Assembly: GCA_022448525.1 (NCBI GenBank)
Contig: JAKVCX010000005.1
Span: forward strand, 263,540 to 327,539
Direction of reading: 5' to 3'
Source of the DNA: Tenacibaculum sp.
Lineage (GTDB): Bacteria > Bacteroidota > Bacteroidia > Flavobacteriales > Flavobacteriaceae
DNA: 64,000 bases
The position numbers and the translations under genes are program-made. The stretch's first letter is position 1. The number at the start of each line of letters is the position of its first letter. This document shows positions 18,836 to 25,856 of the stretch, in pieces. The notes beneath the pieces were generated by a model. It searched no databases. It was given only the letters and a program-made list of their open reading frames with translations, and was not told the DNA's origin.

Positions 18836-19552
18836 ATGAATTGTTTAATTATTGACGATGAATCTGCTGCTAGAGCTATCGTAGAGCAGTTGTGTAAAAA
18901 TGAAGGAACTTTAACTGTTATTGATCAATTTTCAAATGCTATTCAAGCAATTAAATATTTGAATCAAAATGAGGTCGATCTTATCTTCTTGGATATACAT
19001 ATGCCTGATTTTACTGGTTTCGATTTAATTCAAACGCTTAAGAATCCTCCAAAAATAATTTTAACTACTTCAGATGCGAAATTTGCTATTGATGCATTTG
19101 AGTACGAATGTATTGTCGATTATTTGGTAAAACCAATTACATTGGAAAGGTTTCAAAAAGCAATAGAGAAAGCAAAAAAGTTTACGATTAAAAAGCCAGC
19201 TCAGGAAGTTACTGGAGTAAATGGAGAAGCTAAAGAAGAAGAATCACAGTTATATATCAATATTGATAGAAGATTAATTAAAATAGAAATACCAAGTATT
19301 TATTTAGTTGAGGCTAAAGGTGACTATATTTTAATTAAGACAGATACTAAAAACTACACAGTTCATTCTACTCTTAAGAAGATAGAAGAAAAATTACCTA
19401 AGGATCTATTTTTAAAAGTACATAGGTCATACATCATTAATTTAAAAAGAATTATTGATATCGAAGATAATAGTGTATTAATAGCCAAAGATGTAGTACC
19501 AGTAAGTAGGTCAAATAGATCTGAGCTTATGAAAAGATTAAATTTACTTTAG
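18836..19552 (+). CDS. LytTR-family DNA-binding response regulator
   Basis: 238 residues: receiver domain (1-120) with Asp7-Asp8, phospho-acceptor Asp53 in IFLDIHMPDFTG, Thr in LTTSDA and Lys in YLVKPI; a linker; then a LytTR DNA-binding domain (about 137-238) with the typical FLKVHRSYIINLKRI and VPVSRSNRSELMKRL. LytTR proteins bind pairs of roughly 9-bp direct repeats spaced two helical turns apart and usually activate. Exactly such pairs lie immediately downstream in front of four tandem sRNA genes and, more weakly, in front of this operon. No strong terminator follows the gene. Confidence 0.93.
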   Translation: MNCLIIDDESAARAIVEQLCKNEGTLTVIDQFSNAIQAIKYLNQNEVDLIFLDIHMPDFTGFDLIQTLKNPPKIILTTSDAKFAIDAFEYECIVDYLVKPITLERFQKAIEKAKKFTIKKPAQEVTGVNGEAKEEESQLYINIDRRLIKIEIPSIYLVEAKGDYILIKTDTKNYTVHSTLKKIEEKLPKDLFLKVHRSYIINLKRIIDIEDNSVLIAKDVVPVSRSNRSELMKRLNLL

Positions 19553-19609
19553 ATCTTATTGATTGAAAAGAAGTTTCATTGCGATTTTCTTCACCAAAAA
19601 GTACTTTAG

Positions 19610-19701
19610 TCGTTTTATCTACATATATTTTTATTTTATCTACACTAATAAACCAAACAGCAACCAAGGTCTATTTATTCCAGAAGTCTATGTTATCTTT
19701 A
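19610..19701 (+). promoter_or_regulatory. LytTR-type operator and promoter of sRNA unit 1
   Basis: Half-sites TCGTTTTAT (19610-19618) and TTATTTTAT (19631-19639), 21 bp apart, each 7/9 to the LytTR consensus; both lie in the longer exact repeat TTTTATCTACA. The -7 box TATCTTTA is at 19694-19701. No TTTG is found at the -33 position, which suggests dependence on an activator. The first half-site begins 58 bp after the LytTR gene. Confidence 0.7.
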
Positions 19702-19705
19702 GAGT

Positions 19706-19857
19706 GTAATTAAGATTGACATTTTATAAATTACATAAAGAACACATAAAAGTTTTTTCATTTTTAGAGTACTTCAACTCGTTAAAATTGAAGGTTTTTA
19801 GATTTATTTGGTTGATAATATAAACCCTTTCATACTCGCCAAGATGAAAGGGTTTTG
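19706..19857 (+). ncRNA. Tandem small RNA 1 (about 150 nt)
   Basis: Predicted from the -7 box to the end of the terminator. Contains TTTTTTCATT at 19753-19762, hairpin CTTCAA/TTGAAG, the invariant 24-nt core at 19793-19816, and a terminator with a 12-bp stem (AAACCCTTTCAT/ATGAAAGGGTTT) ending in four T. The frame reading into the core (…RVLQLVKIEGF, stop) has no ATG, GTG or TTG start, so a peptide is unlikely. The start point is estimated, not measured. Confidence 0.75.
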
Positions 19858-19910
19858 TTATGTGTAAAAGTTTTGTGTTTAGTGTGTAATTTGTTCATTT
19901 TTAGTTAAAA

Positions 19911-20003
19911 ACGGTTTATCGAATGATATTAGTTGTTTGTCTAATGTTGGCTAGAGGAATAACGAAAAATATCCAAATATAGCCTATGTCCAATGTATCT
20001 TTG
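19911..20003 (+). promoter_or_regulatory. LytTR-type operator and promoter of sRNA unit 2
   Basis: Half-sites ACGGTTTAT (19911-19919, 8/9 to consensus) and GTTGTTTGT (19932-19940, 6/9), 21 bp apart; the longer repeat is TTTATCGAATG against TTTGTCTAATG. AACGAAA at 19961; -7 box TATCTTTG at 19996-20003; no -33 TTTG. Confidence 0.7.
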
Positions 20004-20007
20004 GAAT

Positions 20008-20167
20008 GTATTTAAGATTGACATTTATATACAAAATATAGAATATAAAAGAAAAGAGATTTTTTCATTATGAGAGTTCTTCAGCTCTATAAAATTGAAG
20101 GTTTTTAGATTTATTTGGTTGATTAATATAAACCCTTTCATACTTCTTCAAAAATGAAAGGGTTTTA
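20008..20167 (+). ncRNA. Tandem small RNA 2 (about 160 nt)
   Basis: Same plan as unit 1: TTTTTTCATT at 20060-20069, hairpin CTTCAG/TTGAAG (last pair G-T), invariant core at 20100-20123, terminator AAACCCTTTCAT/ATGAAAGGGTTT with a different loop. This is the only copy in which the frame ending in the core begins with ATG (12 codons, MRVLQLYKIEGF); the other copies do not keep a start there. Most similar to unit 1 in the 5' part (TTAAGATTGACATTT shared). Confidence 0.75.
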
Positions 20168-20221
20168 TTGTGCTTTGTATTTACTTTATTTATAGTGTTT
20201 TAATTGAGTTTTAGTTTTTTT

Positions 20222-20314
20222 ACAGTTTATCGGGTATTGTAAACAGCTGGTCTAATATTGTATTTCACTACAACGAAAAACAGCAGTTTTTACCTTGAAT
20301 TGAGTGTATCTTTG
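20222..20314 (+). promoter_or_regulatory. LytTR-type operator and promoter of sRNA unit 3
   Basis: Half-sites ACAGTTTAT (20222-20230, a perfect 9/9 match to the LytTR consensus) and ACAGCTGGT (20243-20251, 8/9), 21 bp apart. AACGAAA at 20272; -7 box TATCTTTG at 20307-20314; no -33 TTTG. Confidence 0.75.
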
Positions 20315-20318
20315 AAGT

Positions 20319-20441
20319 GTAGTTAAGTTTTAGTTTTTTTTCATTTAAACCACATTTAAAGAAAAAATAATTAAAGGTTTTTAGATTTATTTGGTTGATT
20401 AAGAACCCTGTTACCATTCTTCTTGTGTAATAGGGTTTTTT
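20319..20441 (+). ncRNA. Tandem small RNA 3 (about 120 nt, shortest)
   Basis: TTTTTTCATT at 20336-20345 lies close to the predicted 5' end, the upstream part of the other copies being absent. The small hairpin has changed on both arms (TTTAA/TTAAA), keeping pairing. Invariant core at 20376-20399. The terminator stem is different in sequence (AACCCTGTTAC with GTAATAGGGTT, including one G-T pair) but equal in function, ending in six T. Confidence 0.75.
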
Positions 20442-20473
20442 CGTTTCAAAACATTGTTAAAATCATGACTTTT

Positions 20474-20566
20474 TCGGTTTATCGAATGTTTGCTACCGTT
20501 AATCTATAGTTGTGATTAAGCTTAACGAAATTAAAGCTAGTAAGGTGTAAGTGTTATGTATCTTTA
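20474..20566 (+). promoter_or_regulatory. LytTR-type operator and promoter of sRNA unit 4
   Basis: Half-sites TCGGTTTAT (20474-20482, 8/9) and ACCGTTAAT (20495-20503, perfect 9/9), 21 bp apart. AACGAAA at 20524; -7 box TATCTTTA at 20559-20566; no -33 TTTG. Confidence 0.75.
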
Positions 20567-20570
20567 CAAT

Positions 20571-20719
20571 GTATTTAAAACATATGAATACATATTTTAA
20601 GTACACATAGTTTTGTTTTTTCATTTTTTGAAAAACACACTTCATAAAATTGAAGGTTTTTAGATTTATTTGGTTGATTAAAGATCCTTTTACACCCCCA
20701 ATGTGTAAAAGGGTTTTTT
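20571..20719 (+). ncRNA. Tandem small RNA 4 (about 150 nt)
   Basis: TTTTTTCATT at 20616-20625, hairpin CTTCA/TGAAG, invariant core at 20655-20678, and a third terminator version (CCTTTTACAC/GTGTAAAAGG plus G-T pairs) ending in six T. The distance from TTTTTTCATT to the core is 30 nt here and 31 nt in the other three. The rest of the spacer up to 20860 shows no further unit. Confidence 0.75.
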
Positions 20720-20860
20720 GCTTTTGGAAAGAATCAATTTTTCTTAACCTTTTGGTTCAGTATTACTTGTAGTTTGTTTTATAATTAAAAAATTAAGTTA
20801 GACATAGTATTTCTAAGTAGAATTATGTAAATTAGAAGAGAATCAAACTACCCCGAAAGC

Positions 20861-22111
20861 TTGAAAATTTTAAACAACAAATTGCTAACTCCCGAGAGAG
20901 TTTTCATGCTAAGTGCAATTATCGTAAATGGAGGAAACTACCTATATAATTTATTAGTTGGTAGAATTCTTGGTCCTACAAAATTTGCAGATGCTGCCAT
21001 TTTAATAACATTCCTATTGGTGTTATCTTTTATAGCGATGACTTTTCAGTTGGTTACAGCCAAATATACTGTACTTTTCGATGATAAGGTTTTTGAGCAA
21101 TTCATGTCATTTGCTTTGAAAAGAGCAATTCTTTTTGGAATTGTTATCGGTGTTTTGATTGTTTTTTTTTCTGGTCAGCTGCAAAAGGTTTTTAATACTC
21201 ATAATGCTACGATGTTTGTAATTTTTGGAGTGAGTGTGCCAATTTATTTTTTGATGAGTGTGAATAGAGGTGTTTTTCAAGGTGGTAAAAAGTTCTTAAA
21301 TCTGGCTACGACTTATCAAACGGAAATGATTTCCCGTTTATTAATTACTCTTCTGCTACTATATGTATTTGTGGATATTGAATCTTCAATACTTATTTCT
21401 CTTGGAATCATTATTTCTTTAGTTTTTGGAGTGCTACCTTTAAGTAAAAATGTTCGATTTTTTAAAAGTGGAACTCTAAGTGATGAGAATAGAAAAATCG
21501 TTCACAAATTTTTATTGCTTACAGCTTTTTATGAGTGTACACAAATCATAATAAATAATAGCGATATTTTGTTGGTAAAAGCTTATTTCGATAATTATAA
21601 TGCTGGGTTATATGCTTCTTTAGCCTTAATTGGTAGAGTCGTGTATTTTATTGCCTGGATGTTTGTTATGTTGTTGTTGCCATCGGTTGTAAGTAAACAA
21701 AAAGAAGGTATTCCTCATAGAAATGTTTTATTGAAATATGTCGGTTACGTTACGTTACTTTCAGCGTGTATTGTGTTAGTGACATTTTTATTTCCGGAAT
21801 TTGTTGTTAGTATTTTATTTGGACATGCTTACGTAGGTATAGCTTCTCTTTTATGGCAATATGCATTAGCTACTTCAATATTTGCTGTTTCTAATGTGTT
21901 TGCATATTATTTTTTATCTCTTGATCAGTATATCCCCGTAATTATTACTGGTGTTTTAGGAATTACACAAGTTGTTTTAATAGTCTTTTTTCATGACTCA
22001 TTGAAAGAGATTGTGACAATGCAAATTATTGCTATGAGTATTCTTTTAGCAGTCCAATTGATGTTTTTCTATGGGAATACTAATAATAAAACAAAACAAA
22101 TCGAAAGTTAA
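20861..22111 (+). CDS. Wzx-like polysaccharide/oligosaccharide flippase (MOP superfamily)
   Basis: 416 residues, almost entirely membrane helices (about 12), with the N-terminal GGNYLYNLLVGRILGPTKFADAAIL typical of MOP/Wzx flippases, which move lipid-linked glycans across the inner membrane. The frame opens with TTG at 20861 (MKILNNKLLTPERVF); the next ATG at 20906 would cut into the first membrane helix, so the TTG start is preferred. The GT4 glycosyltransferase follows after 74 bp in the same direction, suggesting a small surface glycan pair. It starts 140 bp after the last sRNA terminator and is probably not co-transcribed with it. Confidence 0.83.
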   Translation: MKILNNKLLTPERVFMLSAIIVNGGNYLYNLLVGRILGPTKFADAAILITFLLVLSFIAMTFQLVTAKYTVLFDDKVFEQFMSFALKRAILFGIVIGVLIVFFSGQLQKVFNTHNATMFVIFGVSVPIYFLMSVNRGVFQGGKKFLNLATTYQTEMISRLLITLLLLYVFVDIESSILISLGIIISLVFGVLPLSKNVRFFKSGTLSDENRKIVHKFLLLTAFYECTQIIINNSDILLVKAYFDNYNAGLYASLALIGRVVYFIAWMFVMLLLPSVVSKQKEGIPHRNVLLKYVGYVTLLSACIVLVTFLFPEFVVSILFGHAYVGIASLLWQYALATSIFAVSNVFAYYFLSLDQYIPVIITGVLGITQVVLIVFFHDSLKEIVTMQIIAMSILLAVQLMFFYGNTNNKTKQIES

Positions 22112-22185
22112 TACTTGACCTATATTATAAACTAACCTTTCTATTGGGTGTAAAACACTTAATAGATAAATAAATAAAGATTAAT

Positions 22186-23370
22186 ATGAAATTAGCCATT
22201 GTTACTGCGTTTCCCCCAAGTAAAGTCACGCTAAATGAATATGGATACCATTTAGTGAAACAATTTAGATTAAATGATAAAGTTGATGAATTGATTTTAT
22301 TAACGGATGAAGCTGTTACTGTTGACGATGTTAATTTTGAGGAAGATGGATGTAAAATTGTCGTTAAGAATTGTTGGAAGTTTAATAGTTACAAGAATAT
22401 TTTTTCTATTAACAGAGCGGTAAAAGAAACTAAGCCAGATGCTGTGTTATTCAATTTGCAATTTTTAAAGTTTGGAGATAAGAAAATTCCGGCTGCATTA
22501 GGATTGTTGACGCCTTATATGTGTAAATTAAAGAATATTCCTACAATTGTTTTGTTGCATAATATTTTAGAACAAGTAGATTTAAATAGTGCTGGTTTTA
22601 CTAAAAACAAGTTGCTTCAAAAGGCCTATGGTTTAATAGGAACTATCTTAACAAAGTTTTTATTATCTGCTGATTTAGTTGCTTTAACTATTCAAAAGTT
22701 TGTGAATACTTTAAAGGATAAGTATAAAACAGATAAGGTTGTCCTTGTTCCGCATGGTACATTTGAAATGATCGAAGAACCTGATTATGCTTTACCTTCA
22801 GGTCCAAAGCAAGTCATGGCTTTTGGAAAGTTTGGTACGTATAAAAAAGTAGAGGTAATGATTGAGGCAGTTGAAGAGGTGAGAAAAAATACTTCCGAAG
22901 ATTTAGAAATTGTTGTAGCGGGAACTGACAGTCCAAATACTCCAGGTTACATTGATAGTATGAAAGAAAAATATAAAAATGTTCCAGGGTTACGATTTAC
23001 AGGTTATGTGGCAGAAGAAGATGTTCCAATTATATTTAACGAAAGTACCGTTGTAGTTTTTCCTTATACTTCTACTACAGGAAGTTCGGGTGTGTTGCAT
23101 CAAGCTGGTAGTTATGGAAAAGCTGTTATTATGCCTAATTTAGGAGATTTAACTGATTTAATTGAGGATGAAGGATATCGCGGAGAATATTTCGAAGCTG
23201 ATGATGTTGGTTCTTTGGCTAAAGCCATTAAAAAAGTGGTTGAAAATGATTCTTATCGATTGGAATTGGCAAAAGCAAATTATAAGGCTGCAGCATCATT
23301 GCCAATGTCGGAAATTGCAGAAATGTACTTAAAGCATTTTGAGGCAATTCAGGATAAAAAAAAGAAATAA
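22186..23370 (+). CDS. GT4-family (GT-B) glycosyltransferase
   Basis: 394 residues without a signal peptide. The C-terminal half has the GT4 pattern: VMAFGKFGTYKKVEVMIEAVEEV, LRFTGYVAEEDVPIIFNESTVVVFPYTSTTGSSGVLHQAGSYGKAVI split by loops, with the acidic/EX7E-like site replaced by a TGSSGVL…A segment. GT4 enzymes transfer sugars from nucleotide sugars with retention. The acceptor is unknown. It pairs with the flippase upstream. Confidence 0.87.
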   Translation: MKLAIVTAFPPSKVTLNEYGYHLVKQFRLNDKVDELILLTDEAVTVDDVNFEEDGCKIVVKNCWKFNSYKNIFSINRAVKETKPDAVLFNLQFLKFGDKKIPAALGLLTPYMCKLKNIPTIVLLHNILEQVDLNSAGFTKNKLLQKAYGLIGTILTKFLLSADLVALTIQKFVNTLKDKYKTDKVVLVPHGTFEMIEEPDYALPSGPKQVMAFGKFGTYKKVEVMIEAVEEVRKNTSEDLEIVVAGTDSPNTPGYIDSMKEKYKNVPGLRFTGYVAEEDVPIIFNESTVVVFPYTSTTGSSGVLHQAGSYGKAVIMPNLGDLTDLIEDEGYRGEYFEADDVGSLAKAIKKVVENDSYRLELAKANYKAAASLPMSEIAEMYLKHFEAIQDKKKK

Positions 23371-23374
23371 AAAA

Positions 23375-23405
23375 AGACTGATTATTACTATCTAATAATC
23401 AGTCT
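23375..23405. terminator. Terminator between convergent GT4 and GH3 genes
   Basis: Perfect 13-bp stem AGACTGATTATTA / TAATAATCAGTCT with a 5-nt loop. The T-run lies on the minus-strand side, so it serves the leftward GH3 gene best. Confidence 0.85.
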
Positions 23406-23428
23406 AATTCATAGTAACAATTCACTAT

Positions 23429-25726
23429 TTATTTAAGAACAAAAGTTTCTTTTAAAGTTTCTGAGGAATTTCCTCCAACAAAAACTTCAAAATCACCAGG
23501 TTCTACTACAAATTCACCGCCAGCATTAAAGAATCCTAACTCTTTATTGCTTAGTGTGAATTCAATTGTTTTTGATTCACCTTTTTTGATTTCAGTTAAT
23601 TCAAAACCTTTTAATTCTTTTACAGGTCTTGTAATACTTCCAAAAAGATCTCGGATATAAAGTTGAACAACTTCTTTTCCATTGTATTCTCCTGTGTTGG
23701 TTACTTTAACGGAAACTGTTAAATCATCACCTTTATTAATTTCTTTATTGCTTAAAGCTAGGTCTGAATACTCAAATTTAGTATAGCTTAATCCGAAACC
23801 AAATGGATAAAGTGGTGTGTTTTCTGAGTCTGTATAATGCGACCAGAAAACATGAGACTCACGGTTTGGTCTTCCTGTACTCTTATAGTTGTAATAAATA
23901 GGCACTTGCCCAACATTTCTAGGGAAAGTCATAGGTAATTTTCCGCTAGGATTATAATCTCCATAAAGCACTTGTGCTACAGCATTTCCTGTTTGTGTTC
24001 CAAGTTGCCAAGCTTCTACTATAGCTGGAATGTTTTTATCGGCCCATTCAATTGCAAGTGGTCTTCCGTTGTTAAGAACAAGGACTATGTTTTTGTTTAC
24101 GGCAAATACTTTTTCTAATAATTCTTGTTGTTTTCCTGGTAAATCTAATTCAGTTCTGCTTCTACCTTCTCCACTTTGAAAGCCGTGTTCACCTAAAACC
24201 ATCACTACAACATCTGCGCTTTTTGCTAACGAAATTGCTTTTTCTATATCATTATTATTAATAGTTTCGTTTACGGTTAAAGGTTGAGTGAAAGCTTCAT
24301 TGCCAGTAATTAAGTCAATTCCTTTTTCGAATGCTAATGTGTTTTCTTTATATTCAGACATGCCTTCATAAACAGAAACGGCAGTATTATCGTCAGAAGC
24401 TAACCTCCAGCTACCAAGTGGACTATTTTTGTCATTCGCTAAAGGACCGATTAATGCAATTTTTTGTCCTTTCTTCTTAAGTGGTAAAAGATTGTTCTCG
24501 TTTTTTAATAGAACTATTGATTTTTTAGCAACATCTAAAACAGCTTCATGATGTTTAGAATTTCCGATATTTTCTTTTTCATTTACAGGATCGCAATATT
24601 TAAAAGGATCGTCGAATAAACCTAATTCAAACTTTACAGTTAGAATACGTCTCACGGCATCATCAAGAATACTTTCTTTTACTGTACCGTTTTTAACAAG
24701 GTTGGTTAATTCTTCGATATATACATTTCCTTCCATGTCCATATCTGAGCCAGCAGTTGAAGCAATGCGAGCGGCTTCTTTTTTGTCTTTTGCATGTCCC
24801 CAAGCGATAAGCTCGTTCATAGAAGCCCAGTCAGATACAACGAATCCGTCGAAATTCCATTTTCCTTTTAAAATTTCTCTTTGTAAGAAGCTGCTTCCCG
24901 TTACAGGAACACCGTTTAATTCATTAAATGAATTCATAAGGGTTCTAACATTACTGTCAACAGCTGCTTTAAACGGTGGAAGTACAATATTATAAAGTGT
25001 TGCTGTTCCTATATCAACAGTGTTATATTCTTTTCCAGCTTCAGAAAAACCATAAGCTGCAAAATGTTTCGCACAGGCTGCAATAGTGTTAGGTTTTGAC
25101 AAATCATCTCCTTGAAAACCTTTAACTCTTGCTTGAGCAATTTTTGAACCTAAGTAAGGGTCTTCTCCGGCTCCTTCCATTACTCTTCCCCATCTTGCAT
25201 CTCTAGAGATGTCAACCATAGGAGCAAAAGTCCAATTGATTCCAGCTGCAGAAGCTTCAATTGCTGCTATTCTTGCTGAGTTTTCTATTGCTACTAAATC
25301 CCAACTTGCAGATTCTGCAATAGGTATTGGACTTAATGTTTTATAACCATGAATAACATCAAATCCAATTATTAAAGGTATTCCAAGTCTGGTTTCTTCT
25401 ACTGCAATTCTTTGAACTTCTCGTACGTTTTCGGTTCCGCGAACATTTAACATAGAGCCTACCCAACCTTTTCTTAAATGATCGTATTTTTTTTTGGCAT
25501 TTCCGTTTTCAGGAACAGGTCCCGTAACATCCCAAAATCCATTATATTGATTCATTTGACCAACTTTTTCTTCAATTGTCATTTTTGAAAGAAGTTGGCT
25601 TACTTTTTCGTTTATCGTCTCATTTTTTGTGTCTATCATCAAATTATCTTTTTTATCACCTGAGCATCCAGAAATAAATACCACAGTAGCATACGTTAAA
25701 ATCATTTTTCCTAAATGACGCTTCAT
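23429..25726 (-). CDS. bglX: GH3 beta-glucosidase lipoprotein (BglX-like), copy 1
   Basis: 765 residues with a lipoprotein-type signal (VVFISGCSG, Cys21). Layout: GH3 N-terminal barrel with KHFAAYGFSEAG and the nucleophile Asp in GFVVSDWASMNEL, GH3 C-terminal alpha/beta domain (LLKNENNLLPL, GEHGFQSGEGRSRTELDLPG) and a fibronectin type III-like domain (EVVQLYIRDLFGSITRPVKELKGFE). BglX-type enzymes release glucose from the non-reducing end of beta-glucosides in the periplasm. It is divergent from the SusC operon with an AraC gene in between, and has a relative at 35937-38198 in the same locus. Confidence 0.92.
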   Translation of the reverse strand: MKRHLGKMILTYATVVFISGCSGDKKDNLMIDTKNETINEKVSQLLSKMTIEEKVGQMNQYNGFWDVTGPVPENGNAKKKYDHLRKGWVGSMLNVRGTENVREVQRIAVEETRLGIPLIIGFDVIHGYKTLSPIPIAESASWDLVAIENSARIAAIEASAAGINWTFAPMVDISRDARWGRVMEGAGEDPYLGSKIAQARVKGFQGDDLSKPNTIAACAKHFAAYGFSEAGKEYNTVDIGTATLYNIVLPPFKAAVDSNVRTLMNSFNELNGVPVTGSSFLQREILKGKWNFDGFVVSDWASMNELIAWGHAKDKKEAARIASTAGSDMDMEGNVYIEELTNLVKNGTVKESILDDAVRRILTVKFELGLFDDPFKYCDPVNEKENIGNSKHHEAVLDVAKKSIVLLKNENNLLPLKKKGQKIALIGPLANDKNSPLGSWRLASDDNTAVSVYEGMSEYKENTLAFEKGIDLITGNEAFTQPLTVNETINNNDIEKAISLAKSADVVVMVLGEHGFQSGEGRSRTELDLPGKQQELLEKVFAVNKNIVLVLNNGRPLAIEWADKNIPAIVEAWQLGTQTGNAVAQVLYGDYNPSGKLPMTFPRNVGQVPIYYNYKSTGRPNRESHVFWSHYTDSENTPLYPFGFGLSYTKFEYSDLALSNKEINKGDDLTVSVKVTNTGEYNGKEVVQLYIRDLFGSITRPVKELKGFELTEIKKGESKTIEFTLSNKELGFFNAGGEFVVEPGDFEVFVGGNSSETLKETFVLK

Positions 25727-25856
25727 GAATTCTTGTTTTAGAAAAGTGATGTAAATTTATAATAGATTGATGTAAAAAAATGCGCTCAATTAATCAAAAT
25801 ATGGTACTTTTTTATTTTTAATTGTAATTATTTAAAGTCTATTTGATAAAATAGTA

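Larger units (their letters stand above)
19610..20719 (+). repeat. Array of four tandem promoter-sRNA-terminator units
   Basis: The 1.3-kb stretch 19553-20860 contains no plausible protein gene. Instead it holds four diverged copies of one unit, with -7 boxes at 19694, 19996, 20307 and 20559 (steps of 302, 311 and 252 bp). Shared parts in each unit, in order: two LytTR-type half-sites 21 bp apart; AACGAAA 20 bp after the second site (exact in units 2-4, altered in unit 1); TATCTTTG/A 54-55 bp after it; TTTTTTCATT; a small hairpin; an invariant 24-nt core beginning GGTTTTTAGATTT; and a terminator hairpin of differing sequence. Sequence between these parts is mostly diverged, which shows selection on the parts rather than a recent duplication. 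Confidence 0.85.

Noticed and set aside
19753..20678. Short peptides ending KIEGF at the sRNA core (12 codons with ATG in unit 2)
   Set aside because: Units 1, 3 and 4 lack an ATG in that frame (unit 4 has only a TTG), unit 3 has a different sequence, and the coding match comes from the conserved hairpin and core RNA, so a peptide is not needed to explain it.
19605..20719. CRISPR array or simple direct-repeat element
   Set aside because: The identical part is 24 nt but spaced 250-310 bp apart, with conserved promoters, hairpins and terminators in each spacer; no cas genes are present.
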